Below are positions 32,797-41,911 of a stretch of DNA of 43,307 bases, one piece after another. The translations under genes and the position numbers were made by a program. Where the stretch lies: contig CANQMH010000008.1 of the NCBI GenBank assembly GCA_947624865.1, positions 1 to 43,307 on the forward strand. The letters are read 5' to 3'. The notes under the pieces are model-generated. The model was not told the DNA's origin and ran no database searches. It saw only the letters and a program-made list of their open reading frames with translations. Source of the stretch: an uncultured Clostridia bacterium. Lineage in GTDB: Bacteria > Bacillota > Clostridia > Oscillospirales > Acutalibacteraceae. Within the stretch, counting starts at the first letter, position 1. Every line of letters starts with the position of its first letter.

Positions 32797-34293
32797 ATGC
32801 TTAATGATTCACAAAATTTAACTGACGGACTTATTATATTTTCAGTATTAATATCTGATTTTGAAAAGCTTGATTTTAAAAACGACGCTCTTGCAGGCGT
32901 CCGCGCAAATTATTTTAACTCAAACAATATCACACAGCAGGATAAAACGGAGATTTCCATTGATGACAAAAACTACAGTTTGTCATATTTTATGAGTAAA
33001 GATGATGCTTTATCATGGAAAATCGCCCGCGGCAATATACCGTATCAGACAGTCAAAAAAGCTACAGGCGGTGTTTACTGTGTTATTTTCTACAGTGAAA
33101 ACGGCATAATATATAAAAGACAGTATTTTAATAAAGAGCATATTTGGATTCGCACCGAATATTATGACGCTAATTATGAGAATAAATTACTTGCAGTCGT
33201 TTCACAAAAAAATATTTGCGGAATAGTTGCGCTTCATTTTGAAAAAATTCATTTGGACGGCAAAAGAGATATAACAGATTTATTTCCGTCAAAAGAAAAG
33301 CCTGAAAAGAAGTGTGCTGCAATTATTTACTCAAATGCAGGTATGCTCTGGTATGATGTATGTTTTAAACCAGAAGATTTAACCGAATCTGAGCAAAATT
33401 ATGAGAATAAGTCAGGTTTTGTATTTAATACAGACAGTTTTTCAGATCACTGTGATAATTTAAAAACCATTGATTTATCAAAAGCGGATTATTTAGAAGA
33501 TACCGATATTAAAGAGGTTACAACGCCTAAAGTATCTGAAAGCAAAAATCCAGACAATTCAAAATCATATTCTGCCTATGATAAAATCGAAAGGATTCTT
33601 TCGGAAGCTCATAAAACAAACAAAGACTTGTTTGGCGAAATAATCAATCAGACTTCAGATGACTTTTCAGCAGAAGATGATAATTCCGATGAAGGAACCG
33701 ACAGCGTTGAGTTGACGAATGAGGATAACTGTAAGGACTTATCACCTGAAAACAATAATTTAAATAATAACACAGATAGTTTTTCAGACAACTCCAATGA
33801 GCAGGATTTTGAGCAGTGTGAAAATTCCCCGTGCAATATTGTTATTAATACAAAATCGGGGCGCTATTCATATTACGGAGATGTTGATGAAGATAATCAC
33901 AGAACAGGCCGAGGAAGAACGGTAACTCCCGATGGGCTTACATCTTATGACGGAAATTATAAAAATGACAAGCGAAACGGTTTTGGCGTATGCTACTACA
34001 AAGAAGGCGTTATAAACTATGTAGGTAATTGGGAGAATAACAGCCGCTGCGGAAGCGGAGTTGGTTATCGTTTAAGCGATGGAACAATGCACGCAGGAAA
34101 ATGGAACAATAATGCACCCGAAGGTTTTGGCGCACGTTTTGACAGCGACGGAAATTTCATTGATGTTTGCTCGTACATAAACGGCATCAGAAACGGTAAA
34201 AGCATTTCCTTTGATGAAAACGGCAATGTTGTTATAACAAAATGGGAAGACGGAGAAATAATTTCCGAACGTACAGTAGAAGATGAGGATTAG
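32797..34293 (+). CDS. MORN-repeat protein of unknown function
   Basis: 498 aa, no signal peptide or membrane helix, so probably cytoplasmic. Residues 1-210 form an unrecognised N-terminal domain with many aromatic beta-like strands (IIFSVLISDFEKLDF, GGVYCVIFYSENGIIYKRQYF). Residues ~210-345 are an acidic Ser/Asn/Asp-rich linker. The C-terminal ~130 residues hold MORN-type repeats (YDGNYKNDKRNGFGVCYY, YVGNWENNSRCGSGVGYR, HAGKWNNNAPEGFGARF). MORN repeats often bind membranes or partners. The stop is 6 bp from mscS, so the two are co-transcribed, hinting at a membrane-associated or channel-related role (inference). Confidence 0.7.
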   Translation: MLNDSQNLTDGLIIFSVLISDFEKLDFKNDALAGVRANYFNSNNITQQDKTEISIDDKNYSLSYFMSKDDALSWKIARGNIPYQTVKKATGGVYCVIFYSENGIIYKRQYFNKEHIWIRTEYYDANYENKLLAVVSQKNICGIVALHFEKIHLDGKRDITDLFPSKEKPEKKCAAIIYSNAGMLWYDVCFKPEDLTESEQNYENKSGFVFNTDSFSDHCDNLKTIDLSKADYLEDTDIKEVTTPKVSESKNPDNSKSYSAYDKIERILSEAHKTNKDLFGEIINQTSDDFSAEDDNSDEGTDSVELTNEDNCKDLSPENNNLNNNTDSFSDNSNEQDFEQCENSPCNIVINTKSGRYSYYGDVDEDNHRTGRGRTVTPDGLTSYDGNYKNDKRNGFGVCYYKEGVINYVGNWENNSRCGSGVGYRLSDGTMHAGKWNNNAPEGFGARFDSDGNFIDVCSYINGIRNGKSISFDENGNVVITKWEDGEIISERTVEDED

Positions 34294-34299
34294 CAAATT

Positions 34300-35091
34300 A
34301 TGGATAAAATAAATGAATTTCTGATAAAATGTATGCCGAATGTATTATTGCTTGCAGCTGTTCTTGTTATAGGGTTTATAATAGTAAAAATTATAATTAA
34401 ACTCATTAAGAAAGTTCTTACAAAAACAAATATGGAGCATACAGCCGTAACATTTATTATATCTTTGGTTAAGGTTTTGCTCTACCTCGTAGTGGCAATA
34501 ACAGCTCTTGCAACCATAGGCGTAAATGTGGCTTCTCTTATTACGGCAGTAGGTGCAGCTGCCCTTACGGCAGGTCTTGCTTTGCAGGACAGTTTAAGCA
34601 ATGTAGCAAGCGGACTTACTATACTTCTCAGCAAGCCGTTTGTTGCAGGAGATATACTTGAATTTGAAGGTATTACAGGAAGCGTTGAGAATATTAAAAT
34701 CTTTTTTACCACTATACATACTCTTGACAATAAGCGTGTAACAATACCAAATTCAAGGCTTACATCAAACAATGTTGTGAATTGTACAATGGTTGACAAA
34801 CGGAGAATCGATTTAAAATATACCATAAGCTATAATGATAACATATCAAAAGTCAAGGAACTTTTATACACTCTTATATCGCAGAATCAAATGATTTTAA
34901 AAGATCCCGGTCCGTCGGTCTATGTCGGAGAACATCTTGAAAACGGAATTGAAATCATAGTTTTTATCTGGGCAGATCCTGATGATTATTACGATGTTTA
35001 CTATTATATGCAGGAAAATGTTAAGTTATTGTTTGATAAAAACGGAATTACAATTCCTTATCCACACGTTGTTGTAAAAACAGATAAATAA
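34300..35091 (+). CDS. mscS: small-conductance mechanosensitive channel, MscS family
   Basis: 263 aa inner-membrane channel that opens on hypo-osmotic stress. Three N-terminal helices; the pore helix TM3 is the Gly/Ala-rich GAAALTAGLALQDSLSNVASG, followed by the beta-domain motif KPFVAGDILEFEGITGSVENI and TIPNSRLTSNNVVN. The length equals the minimal MscS type. It lies in an operon behind the MORN-repeat gene, and a terminator follows 22 bp after the stop. Confidence 0.92.
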   Translation: MDKINEFLIKCMPNVLLLAAVLVIGFIIVKIIIKLIKKVLTKTNMEHTAVTFIISLVKVLLYLVVAITALATIGVNVASLITAVGAAALTAGLALQDSLSNVASGLTILLSKPFVAGDILEFEGITGSVENIKIFFTTIHTLDNKRVTIPNSRLTSNNVVNCTMVDKRRIDLKYTISYNDNISKVKELLYTLISQNQMILKDPGPSVYVGEHLENGIEIIVFIWADPDDYYDVYYYMQENVKLLFDKNGITIPYPHVVVKTDK

Positions 35092-35113
35092 AAGCAAATT
35101 AATTGTAAATAAT

Positions 35114-35143
35114 AATGGTGTCGTTATTAACGGCACCATTTTT
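35114..35143 (+). terminator. terminator after mscS
   Basis: AATGGTGTCGTT (35114-35125) with AACGGCACCATT (35129-35140), one G-T pair, 3-nt loop, then TTTG. Confidence 0.75.
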
Positions 35144-35165
35144 GATTATAAAGGATGTAATTCAT

Positions 35166-35543
35166 ATGAAAAAAATCTTATGCATTGCTGTGGCAGCAGT
35201 TCTAATGCTTTTGGTAATTGCAGGATGCGGAATGGATAAAGCCGCTGACAGTGCGATGTCAGGAGCATCAGATGCAGCTTCAGACGTAGTAAGCGGTGCA
35301 GGAAACGCAGCTTCAGATGTAGTAAGCGGTGCTGAAGGTGCAGCATCTGATGCAATGAGCGGCGCAGAAAGCGATGCCGGAGGAATGTCTGACGGAACAG
35401 TAAGTGATGGTGACGGAGTTATCGGTAATGAAGGAACAGAAAAAGACAATTCATCAAATGCCGATAGTGGCAGCGGTACTGATGAAAACAGTTCCAACGG
35501 AGATAATTCAGGAGAAAGTAACCCATCAGATACTTTAATGTAA
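35166..35543 (+). CDS. small repetitive lipoprotein
   Basis: 125 aa. Signal peptide with lipobox IAGC, lipidated at Cys21. The mature part has Ala/Ser/Gly-rich ~11-residue repeats (SGASDAASDVV, SGAGNAASDVV, SGAEGAASDAM) that likely form an amphipathic helix, then a Ser/Gly/Asn/Asp-rich disordered tail. The start at 35166 follows AAAGGATG; the longer frame begins inside the mscS terminator. Function unknown; the composition suggests a surface spacer or wall-associated protein. Confidence 0.7.
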   Translation: MKKILCIAVAAVLMLLVIAGCGMDKAADSAMSGASDAASDVVSGAGNAASDVVSGAEGAASDAMSGAESDAGGMSDGTVSDGDGVIGNEGTEKDNSSNADSGSGTDENSSNGDNSGESNPSDTLM

Positions 35544-35544
35544 A

Positions 35545-35611
35545 AGCGGCGTGACGCCGCTCGCGGTTTGTGCAGCAGACAGTAAAAGGGTGGGGCAGAC
35601 CCCACCCTTTT
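35545..35611. terminator. two hairpins between convergent lipoprotein and sigE genes
   Basis: AGCGGCG (35545-35551) with CGCCGCT (35555-35561), then a stronger AAAAGGGTGGGG (35584-35595) with CCCCACCCTTTT (35600-35611), loop CAGA. The second has A/T tails on both strands and can end transcription in both directions. Confidence 0.8.
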
Positions 35612-35622
35612 AAACTAAAAAA

Positions 35623-36324
35623 TTAAACTGCTTTTTCAAGTTCATGTTTTAGATGTTTTATTATTTTCTTTTCAAGTCTTGATATGTATGACTGTGAAAT
35701 TCCAAGCCTGTCGGCAACCTGCTTTTGTGTGTGCTCTTTTTTTCCATTCAATCCGAACCTCAGCTCCATAATAAGACATTCTCTGTCATTAAGCTTTGAA
35801 ACTGCATTTAAAACAAGCTTTTTTTCAAGCTCGTTTTCTATATTGTTGTTTACAGTATCGGGATCGCTTCCCAAAATATCGCAGAGTAAAAGCTCATTGC
35901 CGTCCCAGTCGGTATTAAGCGGTTCATCAATTGAAACTTCATTTTTTAATTGAGACGATTTTCTCAGGAACATCAAAATTTCATTTTCAATACATCTTGA
36001 CGCATATGTAGCAAGCTTGATATTTTTCTCGGGAGAAAAGGTATTTACTGCCTTTATAAGACCTATAGTCCCGATTGATATTAAATCCTCCGCACCTGCA
36101 CTCGGAGATTCAAATTTTTTGGCAATATAAACTACAAGTCTAAGATTATGTACAATAAGCGGTTCTCTGGCATTGTTGTCGCCATCAATAATTTTTTTCA
36201 TTATTATTGTTTCTTCTTCTTTACTCAGCGGAGGTGGAAGCGTCTCGCTTCCGTTGATGTAAAATACCTCATTTTCCGAAAGAAAAAACATTTTAATTTT
36301 TTTAATAATACTATGTATCAGCAT
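35623..36324 (-). CDS. sigE: sporulation mother-cell sigma factor SigE precursor
   Basis: 233 aa sigma-70 family factor. Regions 2 and 4 are recognisable ([37 protein letters not shown]; region 4 helix-turn-helix [22 protein letters not shown]). The N-terminal ~27-residue hydrophobic/basic pro-sequence ends in [20 protein letters not shown], closely resembling the cleavage region of Bacillus pro-sigma-E. The gene follows spoIIGA by 15 bp, the conserved spoIIG operon order, so the upstream product is its processing protease. Directs early mother-cell gene expression during sporulation. Confidence 0.94.
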   Translation of the reverse strand: MLIHSIIKKIKMFFLSENEVFYINGSETLPPPLSKEEETIIMKKIIDGDNNAREPLIVHNLRLVVYIAKKFESPSAGAEDLISIGTIGLIKAVNTFSPEKNIKLATYASRCIENEILMFLRKSSQLKNEVSIDEPLNTDWDGNELLLCDILGSDPDTVNNNIENELEKKLVLNAVSKLNDRECLIMELRFGLNGKKEHTQKQVADRLGISQSYISRLEKKIIKHLKHELEKAV

Positions 36325-36339
36325 TTTTATACCTCACAA

Positions 36340-37143
36340 TCATTTTAAATCTTTTACGATTTCATATGGAACTAAGGCTTTTATGTCACCCTTTATTACA
36401 TCTTTGCATATACCTATATAAACATCATTTTCTATTTGGTTACCGTCTATTTTAATTTTTTCAGGCTTAAATCCTGTTAAAATTCCGCTTCCGCCAAGAC
36501 TGTCAAAGGGAATCAGTCTGACTTTGTTTTCATCGGGTGTAAAGTTTTCAAGCAGCTCAGTTTCTGCAATTATTACATATTCTCCTGAAAACGGTTCTTT
36601 TACGTTACAGCCCGTGTCGATCTTTGCACAAAACGTTATAACCTTATTAAGTATGTAAATCTCAACATTGCAAGTACCTCCTCCGTTGACGCCTTTCGTC
36701 AGTCTTTTTATAATTTTGAGAATATAATAACAGACAAGAGTAAGAATAATCAGAACAACAGGGGAAATATTAAAATAAACAATATCATTGTAGATTTCCA
36801 TTCCCTGTGGTTTGAATGCCGTGTAGATAAACATCATTATGCCGCAGAAAGAAAAAGAAAAAGAAAAATATACTGCAACTCTTTTGATGTAGTTTTTTAA
36901 ATTACATTTGCCGAAAGATATAAATATTATTACTGCTGCAACCGCAATATCAGCTAAAATATTAAGGCAAAAAATAAAAGAGGGGAGAAGAGCTATGAGG
37001 CTTGACAGGCCTCCGATTACACTTCCGATTATCATTCTTTTAAGTGATACTTTGATGTGAAGGCATTTTTTTGTACAAAGAATAAGAAAAAAATCAATGA
37101 AAATGTTTACGGTAATAAGAACGTCAATATATATAATTTTCAT
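36340..37143 (-). CDS. spoIIGA: pro-sigma-E processing aspartic protease SpoIIGA
   Basis: 267 aa. Five N-terminal transmembrane helices (residues ~1-150), then a cytoplasmic protease domain with the catalytic DTG motif at Asp176 (CAKIDTGCNVKEP), close to the Asp183 of the Bacillus protein. It is activated at the forespore septum by SpoIIR and cleaves pro-sigma-E. The start at 37143 has AGGGGCG upstream; a longer frame lacks a ribosome site. Operon with sigE. Confidence 0.93.
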   Translation of the reverse strand: MKIIYIDVLITVNIFIDFFLILCTKKCLHIKVSLKRMIIGSVIGGLSSLIALLPSFIFCLNILADIAVAAVIIFISFGKCNLKNYIKRVAVYFSFSFSFCGIMMFIYTAFKPQGMEIYNDIVYFNISPVVLIILTLVCYYILKIIKRLTKGVNGGGTCNVEIYILNKVITFCAKIDTGCNVKEPFSGEYVIIAETELLENFTPDENKVRLIPFDSLGGSGILTGFKPEKIKIDGNQIENDVYIGICKDVIKGDIKALVPYEIVKDLK

Positions 37144-37218
37144 TATTTTCGCCCCTATTAAATTATTGCATAACGAATAAATAATAAATGTCAAAATATG
37201 TACAGGAGGTAAATTAAA

Positions 37219-37305
37219 ATGTTACCGGGATTCATAATAGGAATGTTTATAGGTGCTTTCGTGGGAGTAAGCATTATGTGCCTGTTCTATTATTCCAAGA
37301 ATTAG
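37219..37305 (+). CDS. DUF3789-like 28-aa membrane microprotein
   Basis: AGGAGGT (37204-37210) precedes the ATG by 8 bases. The peptide is one hydrophobic helix (IIGMFIGAFVGVSIMCLF) with a short YYSKN tail, matching the pattern of DUF3789 microproteins. These are mostly seen in Firmicutes mobile elements, but here it sits alone between spoIIGA and degV, divergent from spoIIGA. Function unknown. Confidence 0.65.
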   Translation: MLPGFIIGMFIGAFVGVSIMCLFYYSKN

Positions 37306-37314
37306 AATAACAAA

Positions 37315-37336
37315 AGCCGGCTCATTTGAGCCGGCT
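37315..37336 (-). terminator. terminator of the degV gene
   Basis: AGCCGGCTC (37315-37323) with GAGCCGGCT (37328-37336), loop ATTT. The U tract (TTTTGTT) is on the minus strand, so it mainly serves degV, though the DUF3789 gene reads into it from the other side. Confidence 0.8.
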
Positions 37337-37359
37337 GTACATATACATATATTATTTTG

Positions 37360-38232
37360 TTAAAATTTAAGATTGCGCTTGCCCAAAAACAGTATTGCAA
37401 GCATTCCGGAACCTACATGGGTGCCTATGACAGGACCGATATCACAAATCTGAGTTTCTTTACACATACCCTTTACAGCTTTTTGAAGTTCAAGAGCACC
37501 CTCTTTATTGTCGGCATGGGCAATAAACACAAGACTATTCTTCAAATCATCAGCGTCACGTTTAAGATGTTTTACAAGTGTGCTGATTATGTTGCTTTTT
37601 CCTCTTATTTTTCCAACATTAATAAGATGTCCGCCGTCATCAACGCTTATAAGCGGTTTAATTTGAAGAGCTTTACCAAAAGTAGCAGTAACAGCAGAAA
37701 TCCTGCCGCCTCTTTTTAGCTGGTCAAGATCCTCAACTACAAACCAGTGGCATACTTTTAATCTTGTATCTTCAATATATTTTGCAAGCTCATCAATAGA
37801 TGTTCCTTCAGCGTATTTTTTACCTGCAAGATATACAAGAAAACCAAGACCCGCCGAATCACATAATGAGTCAATTGCAATTATTTTTCTGTCGGGATAC
37901 TTTTCTTTAAGATCTTTAACCGCCATCATACAAGTGCTGAAAGTTCCGCTAAGACCTGTTGAAATGCCGGTGTAAATAATATCTTTGCCAGCTTTAAGAT
38001 AATTTTCAAAATAAGAGGTAAAACTGTTATAATTTATCTGAGTAGTTTTGGAATTAATACCCTGTTTCAATTTTCCGTAAAACTCCTCAAGACTCATCAT
38101 TCTTGCGTCCGTGTAGTGAAGATAAGACTTGTCGTCCATATGAAATTCCATCGGCAGAACTTCAACGCCGATTTCATTTACCTGTTTTTCTGTTAAATCG
38201 CAGGAGGCATCAGTCATAAAAACATAATCCAT
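37360..38232 (-). CDS. DegV family fatty-acid-binding protein
   Basis: 290 aa. DegV/FakB proteins bind a fatty acid and present it to the FakA kinase for phospholipid synthesis. Conserved motifs seen: FMTDASCDL at the N-terminus, TGISTGLSGTF in the ligand pocket, and EDLDQLKRGGRIS. The start at 38232 has GGGAGATG upstream; an N-terminal extension of 21 residues in the same frame is unlikely. No fakA neighbour, which is usual. Monocistronic. Confidence 0.9.
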   Translation of the reverse strand: MDYVFMTDASCDLTEKQVNEIGVEVLPMEFHMDDKSYLHYTDARMMSLEEFYGKLKQGINSKTTQINYNSFTSYFENYLKAGKDIIYTGISTGLSGTFSTCMMAVKDLKEKYPDRKIIAIDSLCDSAGLGFLVYLAGKKYAEGTSIDELAKYIEDTRLKVCHWFVVEDLDQLKRGGRISAVTATFGKALQIKPLISVDDGGHLINVGKIRGKSNIISTLVKHLKRDADDLKNSLVFIAHADNKEGALELQKAVKGMCKETQICDIGPVIGTHVGSGMLAILFLGKRNLKF

Positions 38233-38360
38233 ATTCACATCTCCCATAATCATAATTATATGATAACAAAAATATTTTATCAAATCAAAATTCAAAAGTC
38301 AATGTATATAAGAAATAACATAATACATATATATAGTATTGACAAGACAGGGGGCAGATT

Positions 38361-38648
38361 ATGAATTGTCGATTGACAGATTTAAGACATAAAGAGGTAA
38401 TAAGCGTATGTGACGGCACACGCATCGGTTTTGTTGATGATGTTATTGTGGATACAAAAACGGCGTGTATTGTATCTATTGTAATATTTGGCAGGACGGG
38501 CTTCTTAGGATTATTCGGAAAATGCGAGGATTATATTATTCCATGGGGGAAAATTGACCTAATTGGCGAGGATACAATCATTATTTCGTGCGCTACTCCG
38601 AAACCCACGAAAAGGCAGAAAAAAAGGGGTTTTCGCAAAAAAAATTAA
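38361..38648 (+). CDS. YlmC/YmxH-family PRC-barrel sporulation protein
   Basis: 95 aa, single PRC-barrel-like domain (CRLTDLRHKEVISVCDGTRIG, then IVSIVIFGR) ending in a basic tail (KPTKRQKKRGFRKK). Members of this family are induced in sporulation. GGGGG precedes the ATG by about 7 bases. The upstream region is AT-rich and may hold a sporulation promoter, but I cannot assign one. Precise function unknown. Confidence 0.8.
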   Translation: MNCRLTDLRHKEVISVCDGTRIGFVDDVIVDTKTACIVSIVIFGRTGFLGLFGKCEDYIIPWGKIDLIGEDTIIISCATPKPTKRQKKRGFRKKN

Positions 38649-38955
38649 AAAAAGTTCACTTTCTAAACTAACGGCAAAATACACTAAGAAATAATTTAAA
38701 ATATATGCAAAATATACAAAGAATAATTATTTTAAAAAATTAAAAAAATAAATATTACAAAAATATTACAAATATTACAAGGCAAAATAGGTAGTTGAAC
38801 TTGCAATTTAAAAAAATTTATGTTTAAATACAGTTGATGTTGTGTGTTTGATAAAATTTTAACGACTAAAGACGTTGCACATTATTAAAAAATTTGATTA
38901 TGCAAATACAAACCGCATCAAATCAATGTGCAGAAATCAAAGGGAGGACAAATTT
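38649..38955 (+). other. AT-rich intergenic region with short tandem repeats
   Basis: No gene. AATATTACA is repeated three times (38751-38759, 38762-38770, 38771-38779), perhaps a regulator site or simple-sequence drift. The leader of the following hydrolase gene ends with GGGAGG (38942-38947). No convincing promoter was assigned. Confidence 0.4.
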
Positions 38956-39870
38956 TTGAGAGCGACAAAGTATAAACATTACGGAAGTGAAAACAGTTTA
39001 AGTCTAACGCCTGATAAGACTAAGGCATCTAAAAAGAAGCCTCATAAAAAATTTAAAGCATTATCCTTGATGATAGCAATATCTCTGGCAGTTGCACTTA
39101 TTGTACCGACTACTACACTTGCTCCGAATGTTGATGCGTTTGAGGACAGCAAAGCTGCTTCTTTTTCAATAGGTGATATTGATGCGTTTTCTGTAATAAT
39201 CAAAGATAACTGTGTTACAGAAACAACTGTTCCGTTAACTCAAGAGCCAACAACCGTGGCAGAAACAACTAAAGCAACGGAGGCTGTAAAGGCAACTGAA
39301 GCTGAAAAAGAAGAAGTTAAAGAGACTGAGCCTGCAAAAACTGAAGAAGCTGTAAGTGAAATTTCTGAAACTGAAACAGAATCAAAATCAAATGAGATAA
39401 CTTATGTTAATGATGAATATGTTGATTACACATATTCCGAGAGCAATGATGACAGCACATACAGTGCGGAAGGATATCTTGTTGAAATCAGCAATCCCGA
39501 CCCTTCATACAGTCCAAAGCCAGTGACACTTTCATCTTATGACAGAGCAAAGCTTGAAAGACTTGTAATGGGGGAAGCAGGTTCATTAGGTTACACAGGA
39601 TGCGCACTTGTTGCACAGGCAATTCGTGATTCGATGAACCGTTCAGGCACTACATCAATTGATACAATTATTTCAGAATACAAGTATTATGCACCTACAA
39701 ATAAGACTCCGAATCAGTCGGCAAAAGACGCTGTTTCTTACATATTCGACCAGAATGGCTCGGCTGTACAGCATAGAATACTGTGTTTCTATACAGGAAA
39801 AAGCAGTTGGCATGAATCTCAGAATTTTATTGTAGGATACGGAAATGTGAGATTTTTTGACTTATGGTAA
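38956..39870 (+). CDS. cell wall hydrolase, SleB/CwlJ catalytic family, TTG start
   Basis: 304 aa. An N-terminal cytoplasmic basic stretch is followed by a signal-anchor helix (LSLMIAISLAVALIVP), a long Thr/Glu-rich linker (PTTVAETTKATEAVKATEAE), and a C-terminal Hydrolase_2 domain beginning LERLVMGEAGSLGYTGCALVAQ, in which the Glu of MGEAG is the presumed catalytic residue. The family includes spore cortex-lytic enzymes, but the linker suggests a surface-displayed peptidoglycan hydrolase. The TTG at 38956 is 8 bases after GGGAGG; no ATG fits as well. Confidence 0.82.
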   Translation: MRATKYKHYGSENSLSLTPDKTKASKKKPHKKFKALSLMIAISLAVALIVPTTTLAPNVDAFEDSKAASFSIGDIDAFSVIIKDNCVTETTVPLTQEPTTVAETTKATEAVKATEAEKEEVKETEPAKTEEAVSEISETETESKSNEITYVNDEYVDYTYSESNDDSTYSAEGYLVEISNPDPSYSPKPVTLSSYDRAKLERLVMGEAGSLGYTGCALVAQAIRDSMNRSGTTSIDTIISEYKYYAPTNKTPNQSAKDAVSYIFDQNGSAVQHRILCFYTGKSSWHESQNFIVGYGNVRFFDLW

Positions 39871-39922
39871 TTAATATTAAATTACCTACGAGTGAGAATT
39901 TTATAAATAATTTTGCAGAAAG

Positions 39923-39958
39923 ATCAAGTGTTTATGTAAAAAAGCACTTGATTTTTTT
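39923..39958 (+). terminator. terminator after the cell wall hydrolase
   Basis: ATCAAGTG (39923-39930) with CACTTGAT (39945-39952), then TTTTTT. Its right arm overlaps the -35 of the rpsB promoter. Confidence 0.75.
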
Positions 39959-39975
39959 CATTTTTATGGTATAAT
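39948..39975 (+). promoter_or_regulatory. promoter of rpsB-tsf
   Basis: TTGATT (39948-39953), 16 bp, TATAAT (39970-39975). Confidence 0.7.
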
Positions 39976-39978
39976 ATA

Positions 39979-40073
39979 TAAGCATTTCGCACGCTGATGC
40001 TTGTCGGCAGGGTGGCATTTTGCATTTTGCGCCGATAAATCAAGGGCTCAGCGGAGGTTTTAACCTAAGGAGG
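39979..40073 (+). promoter_or_regulatory. structured 5' leader of rpsB, possible ribosomal-protein autoregulatory RNA
   Basis: AAGCAT and ATGCTT form a hairpin near the start, TCGGC (about 40006) and GCCGA (about 40031) form a second, and AGGTT/AACCT a third just before the AGGAGG at 40068-40073. Leaders that bind S2 regulate rpsB in several bacteria; homology here is not established. Confidence 0.4.
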
Positions 40074-40081
40074 ATTTTATA

Positions 40082-40819
40082 ATGGCAGTAGTTTCAATGA
40101 AACAACTTTTGGAGGCCGGAGTACATTTCGGTCACCAGACAAGAAGATGGAACCCTAAGATGGCGGAGTACATTTTCACAGAACGTAACGGAATTTACAT
40201 CATTGACCTTCAGAAGAGTGTAAAAAAGCTCGAGGAAGCTTATAATTTCGTTCGTGAAATCGCAGCAGAGGGTAAAAACGTACTTTTCGTAGGTACAAAA
40301 AAGCAGGCTCAGGATTCTGTAAAAGAAGAGGCTGAACGTGCAGGCGCTTACTATGTAAACGCAAGATGGCTGGGCGGTATGCTCACAAACTTCTCTACAA
40401 TCCGCAGAAGAGTTGCTCGCTTAAAGCAGCTTCGCACAATGCAGGAGGACGGTACATTTGACCTTCTTCCAAAGAAAGAAGTTATTAAGCTCAATCTTGA
40501 AATTGAAAAGCTCGAAAAATTTATGGGCGGTATCAAGGATATGACAGAGATGCCCGGCGCACTCTTCATTGTTGACCCAAGAAAAGAAAGAATTGCAGTT
40601 TCGGAAGCTAAGAAGCTCAATATTCCGATTGTTGCAATTGTAGATACAAACTGTGACCCTGATGAGATCGACTATGTTATCCCGGGTAACGACGACGCTA
40701 TTCGTGCTGTAAAGCTTATCGCCGGTGCAATAGCAAACGCTGTAATTGAGGGCAGAGAAGGTCAGATGGGCGCAGCTGCCGTTGAAGAAGAAACAGCAGA
40801 CGAAGAAACAGAAGAATAA
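40082..40819 (+). CDS. rpsB: 30S ribosomal protein S2
   Basis: 245 aa. Signature motifs [22 protein letters not shown] at the N-terminus (split here at 20: [18 protein letters not shown]) and [20 protein letters not shown] are present. Acidic C-terminal tail. AGGAGG lies 8 bases upstream. Classic rpsB-tsf operon with tsf 38 bp downstream. Confidence 0.98.
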   Translation: MAVVSMKQLLEAGVHFGHQTRRWNPKMAEYIFTERNGIYIIDLQKSVKKLEEAYNFVREIAAEGKNVLFVGTKKQAQDSVKEEAERAGAYYVNARWLGGMLTNFSTIRRRVARLKQLRTMQEDGTFDLLPKKEVIKLNLEIEKLEKFMGGIKDMTEMPGALFIVDPRKERIAVSEAKKLNIPIVAIVDTNCDPDEIDYVIPGNDDAIRAVKLIAGAIANAVIEGREGQMGAAAVEEETADEETEE

Positions 40820-40857
40820 TCTGAATTACTATTAACTTTTGAAAGGATGAATTTATA

Positions 40858-41769
40858 ATGGCAGCATTTACAGCTCAGGATGTAAAGGCACTCAGAGAAA
40901 AAACAGGCTGCGGTATGATGGACTGCAAAAAGGCACTCACAAATGCTGACGGCGATATGGATAAAGCTATTGATTTTTTACGTGAGCAAGGTCTTGCTAA
41001 GCAAGCTAAAAAGGCAAGCAGAATTGCCGCTGAGGGTGTTGCTTATGCATGCACTAACGACGACCTTTCAGTAGGTGTTGTAATTGAAGTTAATGCAGAA
41101 ACAGACTTTGTTGCTAAGAATGATTCATTTATGGATTTTGTAAAGGCTTGTGCAAATACTGTTATGCAAAATAATCCGGCTGATGTTGAGGCACTTCTTG
41201 CTTTGCAGGCAGCAGGCACAACTCAGACAGTTGCAGAACTTTTACAGGAAAAAGTTCTTACAATAGGTGAGAACATTCAAATTCGCCGTTTTGAGCGTCT
41301 TGAAGGAGCTTGTGTAGCATATGTTCATGCAGGCGGAAAAATCGGCGTTCTTGTAAACTTTGATACAGACCTTGCTTCAAAACCTGAGTTCGTAGCTTAC
41401 GGTAAAGACGTTGCTATGCAGATTGCGGCTCTCAATACACCTTATCTTACAGAAAGCGATGTTCCTGCTGATGTAATTGAGCATGAAAAAGAGGTTATGC
41501 GCCAGCAGGTTATCAACGAGGGTAAGCCTGAAGCTATTGCAGACAAAATTGTAATGGGCAAAATCGGTAAATTTTATAAGGAAAACTGCCTTGTTGACCA
41601 GGAATTTGTTAAGGACAATAAGCAGACAATTAAGCAATATACTCAGAATACAGCAAAGGCTCTCGGCGGTTCAATCGAGATTAAAAAATTCGTTCGTTTT
41701 GAAAAGGGCGAAGGAATTGAAAAGCGTCAGGATGATTTCGCTGCTGAAGTTGCAAGTATGGTAAAATAA
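40858..41769 (+). CDS. tsf: translation elongation factor Ts
   Basis: 303 aa; exchanges GDP on EF-Tu. The N-terminal UBA domain with VKALREKTGCGMMDCKKAL and the core motif VVIEVNAETDFVAKND are diagnostic. Followed by a strong terminator. Confidence 0.98.
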   Translation: MAAFTAQDVKALREKTGCGMMDCKKALTNADGDMDKAIDFLREQGLAKQAKKASRIAAEGVAYACTNDDLSVGVVIEVNAETDFVAKNDSFMDFVKACANTVMQNNPADVEALLALQAAGTTQTVAELLQEKVLTIGENIQIRRFERLEGACVAYVHAGGKIGVLVNFDTDLASKPEFVAYGKDVAMQIAALNTPYLTESDVPADVIEHEKEVMRQQVINEGKPEAIADKIVMGKIGKFYKENCLVDQEFVKDNKQTIKQYTQNTAKALGGSIEIKKFVRFEKGEGIEKRQDDFAAEVASMVK

Positions 41770-41785
41770 TTTACTGAATAAAGTT

Positions 41786-41819
41786 ACTCCCGTCATCAAG
41801 TGATGACGGGAGTTTTTTG
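41786..41819 (+). terminator. terminator of rpsB-tsf
   Basis: ACTCCCGTCATC (41786-41797) with GATGACGGGAGT (41802-41813), AAGT loop, then TTTTTT. Confidence 0.92.
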
Positions 41820-41911
41820 CTATGCTGAAAATTACTCGTTTAAGCTCAGAAACAGAAGTCTTAAAAAATTAAGCTTTCTTCCTGAATTGTTAGCAAGGCT
41901 GCTTAAATTTA

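Noticed and set aside
37162..37194. Spo0A-like spoIIG promoter with unusual 21-bp spacing (TTGACA and AATAAT on the minus strand)
   Set aside because: The start of transcription would fall inside the spoIIGA ribosome site, so it is unlikely to be the real promoter, tempting as the long spacer of the Bacillus spoIIG promoter makes it.
38751..38779. Three AATATTACA copies as a CRISPR or iteron array
   Set aside because: Unit too short, spacers of 0-2 bp and no associated genes.
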